The notes: generated by a model from the sequence alone, not told the origin. 59,673 nt of DNA from Clostridia bacterium (GCA_024653205.1 JANLFO010000006.1:1-59673); one strand, 5' to 3'. Counted from the first letter of the stretch, positions 34,588-43,941 are shown. Numbers and translations: made by a program.

Positions 34588-35472
34588 GTGGCAAAAGTAA
34601 AGATCGTCTACTGCCGGGTTTGAGGCTACGCCGAACACGCCGCCAGGATGGCGGCAGCCATTGAGTCCACCCTGGGTCTAGAAGTGCAACTGGTGGAAGG
34701 TAAGGGCGGCATCTTCGAAGTATGGTGGGAGGACACCCAGATTTACAGTAACGCCGGCCGGTGCGGCCTGCTCCCGGAGGCGGAGGAACTGCTGGAGAGC
34801 CTGGAAGCCCACCTAGATACCTGCGGGCGGGCGGCTTCGGCAGGGGAGGCGGGTCCGTCGCCGGGCGGCCAGGGGGCGGAGCCCTGCTGCCAAGGGAGCT
34901 TGAGCGCCCTGGCGGCCGGCGGGTGTTGCGGCCCTACCGCCACCGGAGGTTGCGACGCGGTCGCCACCCGGGAGGCAGGCCCCAGGCGTCTGCGGGTGGA
35001 GTTCCTTTACCTGGACCGGGAGCAATGCTCGCGCTGCCGCGAAACGGAGCGGGTGCTGGAGGAGGCCCTGGGCGAGGTGGGGCCAGTCCTGCGCACCACG
35101 GGGATAGAGTTGGAGGTGCACAAGGTCCATGTTCAGACCGAGGAGCAAGCCCGGCGGCTGGGGCTGGTCAGTTCCCCCTCCATCCGGGTGAACGGCCGCG
35201 ACCTCGTGGGGGAGTTGCGGGAGAGCCGGTGCGATTGCTGTAGCGACCTCTGCGGCGACGAGGTAGATTGCCGGGTCTGGATTTACCAAGGAAAGGAGTA
35301 CGATGTTCCGCCTAAAGCCCTGTTGGTGGAGGCCCTGCTGCGGGCGGTCTACGGCGGCGAACCGGCCGGACCGCCTCCGGCGCCGGGGAAACTCCCGGAT
35401 AACCTGCGCCGTTTCTTCCGCGGCCGTCGGGCAAGCGGTCAGGCGAGCGGCGGGGCTTGCGGCTGCGAATAA
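34588..35472 (+). CDS. Rdx (SelW/SelT-like)-DUF2703 fusion selenoprotein, Sec at UGA 34621
   Basis: Read through an in-frame TGA (34621-34623), GTG 34588 to 35472 gives 294 residues. Residues 1-78 are a SelW/SelT/SelH-type Rdx domain: KVKIVYCRV-U-GYAEHAARM, with the redox motif Cys9-Arg-Val-Sec12, then GIFEVWWEDTQIYSN. A Cys-rich linker (CCQ, CCGPT) follows. Residues about 133-255 are a DUF2703 domain with CSRC, RLGLVSSPSIRVNG and CDCCSDLCGDEVDC; the tail ends CGCE. A hairpin with loop AGGAU lies 15 bases after the UGA, where bacterial SECIS elements occur. GAGGAGG precedes the GTG. Conventional callers would start at ATG 34648 and lose the redox site. The island suggests a role in arsenic or metal redox chemistry; no function is known for this fusion. 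Confidence 0.85.
34639..34655 (+). promoter_or_regulatory. SECIS-like hairpin after the selenocysteine codon
   Basis: GCCGCC (34639-34644) and GGCGGC (34650-34655) form a perfect stem with loop AGGAU, beginning 15 bases after the UGA. An outer GGCU/AGCC pairing (34624-34627 with 34656-34659) may extend it. A GG in the apical loop is what bacterial SelB recognises. Confidence 0.7.
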
Positions 35473-35487
35473 GGGGGGTGGGTATGG

Positions 35488-36576
35488 GTGGGCGAAGCGA
35501 CGATTGCCAGGCTTTCCCTCTTAGACCGTTTGCTGACTCTGTGGATCTTCTTGGCCATGGTGTTAGGCGTGGGGCTGGGTTACGTTTTCCCGGGGCTGGC
35601 CGATTTCCTGGACCGGCTGTCCATAGGCACCACCTCCATTCCCATCGCCATCGGCCTCATCGTTATGATGTATCCCCCCCTGGCCAAGGTGAACTACCGC
35701 GAGCTGGGCAAAGTCTTCCGTAACCGCAAGGTGCTGGCCCTTTCCCTGGTGCAGAACTGGATCATCGGCCCCATTCTCATGTTCATCCTGGCGATAGTCT
35801 TTTTGCATAACTATCCCGAGTACATGGTAGGGCTCATCCTCATCGGGCTGGCGCGCTGCATCGCCATGGTAATCGTCTGGAACAGTCTGGCGCGCGGAAA
35901 TACCGAGTACGCCGCCGCCCTGGTGGCCTTCAATTCCATCTTTCAGGTGATCTTTTACTCTATCTACGCCTACATCTTCATTACCGTCCTGCCTACCTGG
36001 ATCGGCCTGGCCGGCATGGAGGTGCACGTAACCATAGCTGAGGTGGCCACCAGCGTGTTGATCTACCTGGGCATTCCCTTTGCCGCGGGGCTTTTGACCC
36101 GGCTGTTCCTGGAGCCGGCCAAGGGGAGGGAGTGGTATGAGAAGCGCTTCGTGCCCAAGATCAGCCCCCTGGCCCTCATCGCCCTGCTCTTTACCATCGT
36201 GGTAATGTTTTCCCTCAAGGGCGAGTACATCGTGAAGCTTCCCCTGGACGTGGGGCGGGTGGCCCTGCCGCTTCTCGTCTACTTTGTGGTCATGTTCCTG
36301 GCGTCTTTCTTCCTTAGCCTGCGCCTGGGCGTGAACTATGCCCAGACCGCGAGCCTCTCTTTCACCGCCGCCAGCAACAACTTCGAGCTGGCCATTGCCG
36401 TGGCGGTGGCGGTCTTCGGCATCGAATCCGGGCAGGCCTTTGCGGCGGTGATCGGGCCGCTGATCGAGGTGCCGGTGATGATCAGCCTGGTTAACGTGGC
36501 CCTGGCCTTTTCTCGAAGGTATTACACTCCGGAGGGGCTGCCCAAGCTGCGGCCGGTGGCGGCAAGGTCAAGCTGA
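35488..36576 (+). CDS. arsB: ACR3-family arsenite efflux permease
   Basis: A 362-residue protein with about ten membrane helices. [17 protein letters not shown] contains the conserved Cys of ACR3 transporters and [31 protein letters not shown] and [13 protein letters not shown] are family blocks. ACR3 exports arsenite, driven by the proton motive force. Start GTG 35488; the gene follows fifteen bases after the selenoprotein, on the same strand. The name arsB is often used for ACR3 genes; acr3 is equally correct. Confidence 0.95.
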   Translation: MGEATIARLSLLDRLLTLWIFLAMVLGVGLGYVFPGLADFLDRLSIGTTSIPIAIGLIVMMYPPLAKVNYRELGKVFRNRKVLALSLVQNWIIGPILMFILAIVFLHNYPEYMVGLILIGLARCIAMVIVWNSLARGNTEYAAALVAFNSIFQVIFYSIYAYIFITVLPTWIGLAGMEVHVTIAEVATSVLIYLGIPFAAGLLTRLFLEPAKGREWYEKRFVPKISPLALIALLFTIVVMFSLKGEYIVKLPLDVGRVALPLLVYFVVMFLASFFLSLRLGVNYAQTASLSFTAASNNFELAIAVAVAVFGIESGQAFAAVIGPLIEVPVMISLVNVALAFSRRYYTPEGLPKLRPVAARSS

Positions 36577-36704
36577 AGCGGGGGGGCAGAGGGCCCGAAC
36601 CGGGCCTTCGGGCAGCTCGGGCATGTCTTCCGTGGAATTCTCGGTGGGCACGCCCTCTAGCCTGGGAGCCCGACTCGGGCCTCGGGTGCCAAAGTATTAA
36701 ATAG

Positions 36705-36734
36705 TTGACGATGGGCGGAAGCTTGTACGCTAAT
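36705..36734 (+). promoter_or_regulatory. Promoter of arsR
   Basis: TTGACG (36705-36710) and GCTAAT (36729-36734) are 18 bases apart, 22 bases before the ArsR start codon. This lets arsR be expressed separately from the upstream genes. Confidence 0.55.
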
Positions 36735-36756
36735 TCTTTTTGGGAGAGAGGGGCCC

Positions 36757-37083
36757 ATGCCGATTAATGAGCGTACCTTGCAGTTACAGGCCGATCTTCT
36801 GAAGGCGCTGGCCCATCCCACGCGCCTGCGCATCCTGGAGTACCTGCGCGACGGTGAGCGCTGCGTCTGCGAGATTACCGAGCAGCTTGAACTGGAGCAG
36901 GCCAACGTTTCGCAGCACCTGGCAGTGCTCAAGCGCCAGGACTTGGTGAGCTCGCGCAAAGACGGCCTGCGCGTGCTTTACCGCATCAACTACCCGGAAA
37001 TCTACGAGCTTCTGCAGACTGCCAAGCGTATACTTCACCTGCAGGCCAAGGCGACGGTTGCCATTCTGGAAGAAATAGATTAA
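36757..37083 (+). CDS. arsR: ArsR/SmtB-family metalloregulator
   Basis: A 108-residue winged-helix repressor. LKALAHPTRLRILEYL is the family start; the sensor motif is Glu-Arg-Cys36-Val-Cys38-Glu-Ile in GERCVCEIT, the alpha-3 cysteine site of arsenite sensors, and EQANVSQHLAVLKRQDLV is the recognition helix. Arsenite binding would release it from DNA. ATG 36757 follows GGGAGAGAGG. Between the ACR3 gene and the ArsP-type permease gene, in the same direction. Confidence 0.95.
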   Translation: MPINERTLQLQADLLKALAHPTRLRILEYLRDGERCVCEITEQLELEQANVSQHLAVLKRQDLVSSRKDGLRVLYRINYPEIYELLQTAKRILHLQAKATVAILEEID

Positions 37084-37336
37084 GTAGATAAGATTAAGGT
37101 CGGACAGGGCTCTAGTTCTGCCGTAGAAGGCTCAACACTAGGCAGGTAGAGGTCATAGTCATAGGGCGGGAGGTTGACGAAAGAGGAAGCTATCGTAGGG
37201 CGCGGTATATAAGTAGATACGAATATAGCAGTCTTGCTAAAGGGCGTTTCTAGGTAGAGGCACACCTGGTATAGGCGAACACGGCACTACCAGATGAGAC
37301 GCACATTCTTGTCACTTCCTAAGGAGGCCTGGGAAA

Positions 37337-38386
37337 ATGGCGATAGTATTGGAAATGCTTAGGAGTGGCGTTGCGGAGCTGGGCGAGTACCTTTCTGCCC
37401 ACGTTCTGGGCTGTTTGGTTCCCGCCTTCTTCATTGCCGGGGGGATCGCCGCTCTGGTGAGTACCGGCGCGGTGCTGAAGTACTTCGGACCTACTGCCAA
37501 GAAGTACGTCTCCTACGGGGTAGCCTCGGTTTCGGGAACAGTGTTGGCGGTGTGTTCCTGCACCATTCTGCCCCTTTTCGGCGGGATCTATCGGAAAGGA
37601 GCCGGTCTGGGTCCGGCCATTACCTTTCTTTATTCCGGGCCGGCCATCAATCTTCTGGCCATCGTGCTTACCGCCCGGGCCATAGGCCTTTCCATGGGCG
37701 TGGCCCGGGGAGCCGGGGCCATCGCGCTTTCTATAATCATCGGCCTGGCCATGGCCGCCGCCTTCCGGCGGGAGGAACTGGCCAAGGTGGCCAAGCAATC
37801 GGTCTTCGGCGTGGAGGCGGTGAGCAAGAGCCCCTGGCTCTATCTCTCCTTCTTCGGGGTGTTGGTGGCCATCCTGCTGGTAGGTACTTCCAAGGCTCCG
37901 GGGTGGGGGAAGGTGGCGGTGGTGATCGCCCTGGCCAATACCCTGGCATTGATTGCCTCGCAGTGGCTCGCGCCGGAGGAGGTCAAGACCTGGTTCGGGG
38001 AAACCGCCAAGCTGGCCCGGCAGATCTTTCCGGTGCTCCTTGTCGGGGTGTTTGTGGCCGGCATGATCAAGGCGGTGCTGCCGCCGGAGTGCGTGGTGGC
38101 CTACGTGGGCGGCAATACTTTGTCCGCCAACCTGCTGGCCGCGGTGGCAGGGGCGCTAATGTACTTCTCCACCCTGACCGAGGTGCCGATCATCAAGGCC
38201 CTTACCGACCTGGGCATGGCCAAGGGGCCGGCCCTGGCCCTGTTGCTTTCCGGGCCGGCGGTAAGCCTGCCCAACATGTTGGTGGTGGGGCGGATCATGG
38301 GGGCCAGGAAGACCGTACTCTACGTGGCTCTGGTAGTGGGGCTCTCCACCCTGCTGGGCCTGTGCTACGGCGCCATTGCCGGTTAG
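37337..38386 (+). CDS. arsP: ArsP-type (DUF318) permease
   Basis: A 349-residue membrane protein with about ten helices. The conserved CSCTILPLFGGIYRKGAGLG motif, YSGPAINLLAIVL and, in the second half, LMYFSTLTEVPIIKAL and SGPAVSLPNML identify the DUF318 permease family. In Campylobacter ArsP exports trivalent organoarsenicals; others in the family have unassigned substrates. ATG 37337 follows CCTAAGGAGG. A 253-base gap with several GTAGA motifs separates it from arsR; no gene was seen in it. Confidence 0.82.
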   Translation: MAIVLEMLRSGVAELGEYLSAHVLGCLVPAFFIAGGIAALVSTGAVLKYFGPTAKKYVSYGVASVSGTVLAVCSCTILPLFGGIYRKGAGLGPAITFLYSGPAINLLAIVLTARAIGLSMGVARGAGAIALSIIIGLAMAAAFRREELAKVAKQSVFGVEAVSKSPWLYLSFFGVLVAILLVGTSKAPGWGKVAVVIALANTLALIASQWLAPEEVKTWFGETAKLARQIFPVLLVGVFVAGMIKAVLPPECVVAYVGGNTLSANLLAAVAGALMYFSTLTEVPIIKALTDLGMAKGPALALLLSGPAVSLPNMLVVGRIMGARKTVLYVALVVGLSTLLGLCYGAIAG

Positions 38387-38543
38387 TGCCTGCGCCACCT
38401 ATGTCTAAGCTAACGGAAGGGAGGCGAGCCGGTCGCAGCTACACCTCGGTTCGGGTGGGCTGGTCAGCGGGGAGGATGTAGGTGTTCAGGCGTAATGTAG
38501 GTTCTAGGGCGTAAGTTCATAGGGCTGAGAAAGGGGGCAGACG

Positions 38544-38780
38544 GTGCGGAAACTGGCTCAAAAGATGCGAAGTATTCTCGGGCTGGGCACGCAACCGGTG
38601 GCGGTCAACTTCTACCGGGCCCAGGAGGCGCTGACGCAGGAGCGCACGCCCGAGAAGCTCAGGTACTGCCAGGCGCTTATGAAGGCGCGGGAAGGAGAGA
38701 GGGTGATACTCACACTGGACAACCTCTCCTGCCCGGCGGCGTTCGGCTTCCGGCCCTTGCCGGAAAAGATCGCCTCCTGA
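38544..38780 (+). pseudogene. Truncated DUF169 gene
   Basis: The first 78 residues of a DUF169 protein (usual length about 210-260): GLGTQPVAVNFYRAQEAL, RYCQALMKAREGERV and SCPAAFGFRPLPEKIAS. A TGA occurs where the family has glycine (EKIAS-stop-EML), and the reading only continues plausibly for six or so codons before homology is lost. GTG 38544 follows AAAGGGGG. It converges on the VapC remnant, so both seem to have lost their ends in one rearrangement. Confidence 0.75.
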
Positions 38781-38799
38781 GAAATGCTGGTGGCCTGGA

Positions 38800-38922
38800 G
38801 CAGCGGGAAAGCGCCACTTCCTCGGTCGCGGCTTTTGCCAGCAGCCCTTCCACCTCGGCGGCCCCGGCCTCATCCTGGAAGTAGGCGAGTACCGCGTAGC
38901 TATCGAGCACGTAATTCTTCAC
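38800..38922 (-). pseudogene. vapC: Truncated PIN-domain toxin VapC
   Basis: The first ~40 residues of a PIN-domain RNase: KNYVLDSYAVLAYFQDEAG with the first catalytic Asp, then AAEVEGLLAKA. Homology stops near 38800, at the DUF169 remnant. GTG 38922 overlaps the end of the antitoxin frame. Confidence 0.75.
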
Positions 38923-39053
38923 GGGCCGTCTCCTCCCGGCGCGCTTCCCTTAAGCCTTCTACCAGGGGACAGCCCTTCAGAGCCCCCCGGAAGGCCTTAA
39001 CAGGATCATTGAGTATAACCTGCGTTGGGGGAGACCACAAGCAGGCCCACTGC
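38905..39053 (-). pseudogene. vapB: C-terminal remnant of a VapB-like antitoxin
   Basis: A minus-strand frame with no start ends in DPVKAFRGALKGCPLVEGLR followed by EARREETAREELRAR and stop, the usual tail of AbrB-type VapB antitoxins, overlapping the VapC start. The DNA-binding N-terminus is absent; a TAG lies just upstream in frame. Confidence 0.55.
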
Positions 39054-39260
39054 TAAATAAATGTTTAGCCCTGTCCAGCATCCGGGGCGAACTGGATCGG
39101 CTGGTAAGCATGGCGATTGCTCGGAGGGTGGCAGGTAGCCTACCCGATCTGGTATAAAGGGAAGGTAGGGTAAAGTCGGGCCGGGTCGCCGGTGAGGCTG
39201 CGGGCCCGGGGGATCCGCGGGCCTATAGGGGCCGAGAGGCAGGGCAGGAGGGACCAAAGC

Positions 39261-40178
39261 ATGCGCCGCATAGGCGTCGGAGTACTGGAGCTTATCGGTC
39301 GTACCCCGCTGGTACGTCTGAACCGGCTGGCCCCGCCGGGAGTTACGGTTTGCGGTAAGCTGGAGGCAGTCAATCCCGGAGGCAGCATCAAGGACCGCAT
39401 CGCCCTGGCCATGATTGAGGCCGCCGAACGCGAGGGGCGGCTTGGACCGGGAACGGTGATCATCGAGCCCACCAGCGGTAACACGGGCATCGGCCTGGCC
39501 CTGGTGGCGGCAGTAAAGGGCTACCGCCTCATACTTACCATGCCCGAGAACATGAGCCTGGAGAGGCGCAGCTTGCTCAAGGCCTTCGGCGCCGAGTTGG
39601 TTTTGACCCCGGCGGCAAAAGGCATGAAAGGAGCCATAGACAGAGCCGAAGAGCTGGCCCGGGCATTTCCCCGCAGCTTCATTCCCAACCAATTCGCCAA
39701 TCCCGCCAATCCGGACATTCACCGGCGCACCACCGCCGAAGAGATCTGGCAGGACACCGAGGGCCAGGTGGACATTCTGGTGGCCGGGGTGGGTACAGGG
39801 GGGACGTTGACCGGAGTGGGCGAGGTGCTAAAAGCCCGGCGGCCCACGGTGCGGGTGGTGGCCGTAGAGCCCGCCGAGTCCGCGGTGCTTTCGGGCGGCC
39901 GGCCCGGCGTACACGGAATTCAGGGGATTGGGGCGGGCTTCGTACCGCCGGTATTGAACCGGGAGATAATCGACGAGGTTCTTCCGGTCGGCGAGGATGA
40001 GGCGCGGGAAACCACCAGGCGTTTGGCCCGGGAGGAAGGGCTTTTGGTAGGCCTATCCTCCGGGGCGGCGGTGCGCGCGGCCCTGGCGGTGGCCTCCCGG
40101 CCGGAGAACCGGGGAAAGGTGGTAGTAGTCATCCTGCCGGATACCGGAGAGCGCTACCTTTCTGCCGGAGTGTTTTAG
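39261..40178 (+). CDS. cysK: Cysteine synthase A, copy 2
   Basis: A 305-residue cysteine synthase closely similar to the copy at 19670 over its whole length. [28 protein letters not shown] (cofactor lysine), [26 protein letters not shown] and [13 protein letters not shown] are present. It lacks the short N-terminal extension of copy 1. ATG 39261 follows GGCAGGAGGG. A weak TATAAA near 39153 may belong to its promoter. The gene has no sulfur-metabolism neighbours. Both copies keep the cofactor lysine and the phosphate-binding loop, so both should be active. Confidence 0.94.
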   Translation: MRRIGVGVLELIGRTPLVRLNRLAPPGVTVCGKLEAVNPGGSIKDRIALAMIEAAEREGRLGPGTVIIEPTSGNTGIGLALVAAVKGYRLILTMPENMSLERRSLLKAFGAELVLTPAAKGMKGAIDRAEELARAFPRSFIPNQFANPANPDIHRRTTAEEIWQDTEGQVDILVAGVGTGGTLTGVGEVLKARRPTVRVVAVEPAESAVLSGGRPGVHGIQGIGAGFVPPVLNREIIDEVLPVGEDEARETTRRLAREEGLLVGLSSGAAVRAALAVASRPENRGKVVVVILPDTGERYLSAGVF

Positions 40179-40193
40179 GGGCCGGCCAGGCGT

Positions 40194-40213
40194 TCACAAA
40201 TTTGTGATATAAT
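40194..40213 (+). promoter_or_regulatory. Perfect inverted repeat abutting a TATAAT box
   Basis: TCACAAATTTGTGA (40194-40207) is a perfect 14-base palindrome directly followed by TATAAT (40208-40213). There is no good -35 box 17 bases upstream, so the palindrome may be an activator or repressor site for the subtilase gene at 40258. Confidence 0.65.
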
Positions 40214-40257
40214 TAGGCCGGTCCGGACAGACCCGGGATAGGAAGGGTGGGAGCCGG

Positions 40258-43200
40258 GTGAAAGATATCAGACAGGGGTGGGCCCGGCGTTCGGCGCTGA
40301 GGAGGACGCTTGGCGCCCTCGCGCTGAGCCTGACCTTCTTTCTTCTGGGCCCTCTTGTCCAGGCACCGGCGGGCGCCGCAGTCCGGGCAGGGAGGCCGGA
40401 GTTTCTCAATAACCGGGCGGCGGACGTTACCGGGGTGCGGCCGCTTCGCCTGGCCGAGGTGGCTGCTCCTAACGGCCTCACCGGCCGGGGCCAAATCCTG
40501 GGCTTGGCGGATAGCGGCCTGGACGGGGGTAGCCTCTCCGATCTTCACCCCGACCTGGTAGCCTCCGGCAGCCAGAAGTCCAAGGTGGTAAAGCTACAAT
40601 CCCTGGCGGGCAGAGCCGTGCCGGACGATCCTAACGGTCACGGCACCCACATGGCCGGCACCATGGCGGGTACGGGAACGGCTTCGCAGGGCCAATTTCG
40701 GGGTCTGGCACCGGAGGCCGGTCTTTACTTCCAGGCGCTCCTGAACACCGAAGGCGAGCTTAGCCCTCCGTCCGACCTTAAAGAACTCTTCGGCCCCGCC
40801 TACCAGGCCGGAGTCAGGGTTCACGTCAACGGCTGGGGCGGGGGGCTAAACGAGTATCGGGAAGCCACAGCCCAAATCGATGCCTTTATCCGCTCTCAGC
40901 CCGATTTTCTGCCCGTGTTCGGCGCCGGCAACGCCGGACCCGCCTTGGGTACGCTCACCAATGAGGCCAACGCCAAGAACGCCCTGATCGTAGGGGCCAG
41001 CGCCAATCCCCGGCCGGCCTTAGACCCGCAGGCGCTTGACCCCCTGCGACCGGTATCCTTTTCCAGCCGGGGGCCTACCGAAGACGGGCGCCTCAAACCG
41101 GATCTGCTGGCTCCCGGCCAAGCCATCGTTTCTACCCGTTCGCGGTTAATCGAAAGCAACTTTCCGGCTAACGAAGCCTACGCGGTGATGGGCGGCACCA
41201 GCATGGCGGCAGCGGTGGCGGGAGCCAGCCTGGGTCTGCTGCGGGAGTATCTCGAGGAGGCCCAGGGGTTGGCAGACCCTTCTGCCGCCTTGCTTAAAGC
41301 CTTGCTCATCAACGGCGCCCGGGTTACGGCCGAGGGGCCCGGTCGGGAGGGGTTCGGCGTTTTGGATCTGGCCGGAACGGTCCTAAGTCTTAAAGAGAAG
41401 ACCTTTCGGTTTCTGGAGGAAAAGACCGGTCTGGCCCGAGGCGAGAGCACTACCTACAGCTACCGGGTACAGGGCTACGGTCCCCTGAAAGTCACCCTGG
41501 CCTGGACCGATCCTCCGGGAGAGCCCGGTCGGGTTCCGGCCCTGGTGAACGACCTGGACCTGGTGGTAGAGGCGCCGGACGGTCAGGTCTACTTCGGCAA
41601 TCACTTTCTGCACCCGGGAGAAGCGGACCGGCTTAACAACGTGGAACAGGTATATTTGCCCCGCCCCCAGCGGGGTGAATACCGCATCACCGTACGGGCA
41701 GCTCGGCTTGAGGAGAACGCGGTGCCCGGGGCGGGCGAGATCCGGCAGGATTTCGCCCTGGTATGGGGACAGGCTCCTTTGAGGAGCATCCTCTCTTCCT
41801 GGGAGGCAGGGGAGATGCTGGTGCTGGCAGATGGGGAGGTGCTGCCTTGGCCCCGTCGGGGCGTGGTGGTTAAGGACGAGCAGGTGCTGCCTCTGGTCGC
41901 GGAACAACTGTTGCCGGGAGCCGACCTCTACTGGGTGGGGGGCACGGTCTACGTTTTCGCCCGTACCTGGGAGGTAGGTGCGGTTCAGGTTTCGGCCGGC
42001 CCCGGTGGCACGGTGCTGATGGAGGCCGACCCTCGCTTTCGGGATGGGGGTTACTTGCCGCACCCCCAAGCCACCGAGCCGCCGCTGGTTAACGGCAGGC
42101 CTACCCAGGACCTGAGCGAGCTTCCGGTGGGCGTACGGGTGCGCGCCAGCCTCAACCCTTCTTCCCAGCGGCTCTGGCAGATCAGGATCTCCTGGCGGGA
42201 AGAGGAGGGGTATCTGGCTCGGGTGGATCCGGAGGGAGGGAAGCTCTGGCTGCTGGGCCGGGAGGCAGCCTACTCCCTGCCCCCGGCCACGCCGGTAGGT
42301 TTCGTGGACCGGCTGGTAGACGCCTCGGCCGGAGACGCGCCCTTCGCCGTTCCCCGGGCCGCCGGCCGGGAAGACCTGACCTCGGGCCAGTTCGTCCGCC
42401 TCATGCTGGCGGACGACGGGCGCGAGGTCCTGTACCTTTCCGTGCAGCGGGACCTGGCCGTGGGCCGGTTGCGCGAAGTGCAGGCGCAAACCGGCCTGAT
42501 CGTCCTGGAATCGGGCAAGACCTATACCTACTTTCCGGGCAGCCCGGTCTACAAGGACGGCCAGGAGGCAAAGTTGGAGGACCTGAGGCCGGGCGATCAC
42601 GTCACCGCCGTGCTGCTTCCCGACGAAGGCAGGGTGATCAGTCTGTCCGCCTACAGTCGGGTGCTCTACGGCCGGGTGCTGTACGCCTCGGTCAGGCCCC
42701 CCACCGTTTACCTGGTGGACACGCTCAACCGGTTTCGCGCCCTGCCCCTGGACCGGGCCGGGATTTTTCGCTGGGGCCAGAGGGTAGATGCAGCGGCGCT
42801 CCTGCCCGGCACCTGGGTGCGTCTGGTGCTTTCTCCCGACACAGGAGAAGTGGCCCGGGTGGATGTGGCCGAAACCGTAGAGGAACGCTACGGCTACTTT
42901 GCCGGTTACGACTCCCGGGAGGGGCTGATCCGTCTGGCCGACGGCAGCCATTACCGTCTGAGTCCCTCGGCGCTCGTCAGCCGTGAGGGGTACTACCTGG
43001 GCCCCGAAGATCTGGTAGCAGGACAGAGGGTAAAGGTCTGGGTGGTGGCGGCACCTTCGCCCTGGGAGCGGGTGGTTGCCGGACTGCAGGTAGAAGACGG
43101 GGCAGGCAGCAAGCCCTTCCTGCAGGTGCGGTCAACTTCCCAGGAAGGCGGCTTCATCCTGAGCGGTACCACCACCGCCGACCGTCTATATCTGTATCGG

Positions 43201-43941
43201 GCGGACGGGACGAGACAGCAGATTCCCGTGAGTGCAGGGGGTTACTTCGCCTCCTTTTTCGGCCTGGAGGCGCCGGAAGAGACGGTACAGGTGGTGGGGC
43301 TGGATCTTGCGGACGGCGGCTGGGGCCAGCAGAAGCTGGCGGTCCGGCCGGGCTTTGCGGGATTTAAGGACCTTCGGGGACACTGGGCGGAGGCCGAGGT
43401 TCTGGCTCTGGCCCGGGCGGGCCTGGTGGGCGGCTACCCGGACGGGACCTTCCGGCCCGATCAAAGCATCACCAGAACCGAGGTGGCGGCGCTGGTAGCG
43501 CGCCTCTGCCACCTGAAGGTGGTGCCCGGGCAGAGCCCCGACTTCCGGGATGTGCCTGCCATTCCCGCCTGGGCCCGGCCCGCGGTGGCCGCCGCCCGGG
43601 AAAGGGGCCTGGTGGGCGGCTATCCGGACGGGACCTTCCGGGGCGGCGAGCCCGTAACCCGGGCGGAGTTGGCCTGCCTGCTTTTGCGGGTTGCGGATCG
43701 AGAGGGGCTATCGCCCCCGGCGGCGCCGGTAGTGCTTGCCGACGCCGACCGGGTGCCCGCCTGGGCCAGGGAAGCGGTGGGACGGGCGGCCGCCGCCGGA
43801 CTGCTCGGCGGGCGGGAAGGCGGGGTTTTTGCTCCCCGGGCGCCTGCCACCCGGGCCGAGGTGGCAGCGGCCCTGAACCGGTGCCGTCTGGTAGTCACGG
43901 CCGGTGACCCGGCGGGCGTACCGGTTCGGCCCGGTACTTGA
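40258..43941 (+). CDS. Large S-layer-anchored subtilase (S8) with three SLH domains
   Basis: A 1227-residue exported protease. A signal peptide (to about 41) precedes the S8 catalytic domain, with Asp85 (LGLADSGLDGG), His128 (NGHGTHMAGTMAG) and Ser315 (GGTSMAAAVAG). A beta-rich region of ~650 residues follows, including PSDP-like jelly-roll segment YRVQGYGPLKVTLAWTDPPG. The end carries three S-layer homology modules (from about 1040): HWAEAEVLALARAGLVGGYPDG, then WARPAVAAARERGLVGGYPDG and WAREAVGRAAAAGLLGG. They bind secondary wall polymer. GTG 40258 follows GGAAGGGTGGG. Substrate and function outside the cell are unknown. Confidence 0.92.
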   Translation: MKDIRQGWARRSALRRTLGALALSLTFFLLGPLVQAPAGAAVRAGRPEFLNNRAADVTGVRPLRLAEVAAPNGLTGRGQILGLADSGLDGGSLSDLHPDLVASGSQKSKVVKLQSLAGRAVPDDPNGHGTHMAGTMAGTGTASQGQFRGLAPEAGLYFQALLNTEGELSPPSDLKELFGPAYQAGVRVHVNGWGGGLNEYREATAQIDAFIRSQPDFLPVFGAGNAGPALGTLTNEANAKNALIVGASANPRPALDPQALDPLRPVSFSSRGPTEDGRLKPDLLAPGQAIVSTRSRLIESNFPANEAYAVMGGTSMAAAVAGASLGLLREYLEEAQGLADPSAALLKALLINGARVTAEGPGREGFGVLDLAGTVLSLKEKTFRFLEEKTGLARGESTTYSYRVQGYGPLKVTLAWTDPPGEPGRVPALVNDLDLVVEAPDGQVYFGNHFLHPGEADRLNNVEQVYLPRPQRGEYRITVRAARLEENAVPGAGEIRQDFALVWGQAPLRSILSSWEAGEMLVLADGEVLPWPRRGVVVKDEQVLPLVAEQLLPGADLYWVGGTVYVFARTWEVGAVQVSAGPGGTVLMEADPRFRDGGYLPHPQATEPPLVNGRPTQDLSELPVGVRVRASLNPSSQRLWQIRISWREEEGYLARVDPEGGKLWLLGREAAYSLPPATPVGFVDRLVDASAGDAPFAVPRAAGREDLTSGQFVRLMLADDGREVLYLSVQRDLAVGRLREVQAQTGLIVLESGKTYTYFPGSPVYKDGQEAKLEDLRPGDHVTAVLLPDEGRVISLSAYSRVLYGRVLYASVRPPTVYLVDTLNRFRALPLDRAGIFRWGQRVDAAALLPGTWVRLVLSPDTGEVARVDVAETVEERYGYFAGYDSREGLIRLADGSHYRLSPSALVSREGYYLGPEDLVAGQRVKVWVVAAPSPWERVVAGLQVEDGAGSKPFLQVRSTSQEGGFILSGTTTADRLYLYRADGTRQQIPVSAGGYFASFFGLEAPEETVQVVGLDLADGGWGQQKLAVRPGFAGFKDLRGHWAEAEVLALARAGLVGGYPDGTFRPDQSITRTEVAALVARLCHLKVVPGQSPDFRDVPAIPAWARPAVAAARERGLVGGYPDGTFRGGEPVTRAELACLLLRVADREGLSPPAAPVVLADADRVPAWAREAVGRAAAAGLLGGREGGVFAPRAPATRAEVAAALNRCRLVVTAGDPAGVPVRPGT

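Noticed and set aside
37084-37336. Repeated GTAGA/CTAGG motifs between arsR and arsP as a repeat array
   Set aside because: The motifs are short and irregularly spaced; no unit length or symmetry could be defined.
38778-38780. TGA in the DUF169 gene as a second selenocysteine codon
   Set aside because: The family has glycine there, no redox motif surrounds it, and homology ends a few codons later.
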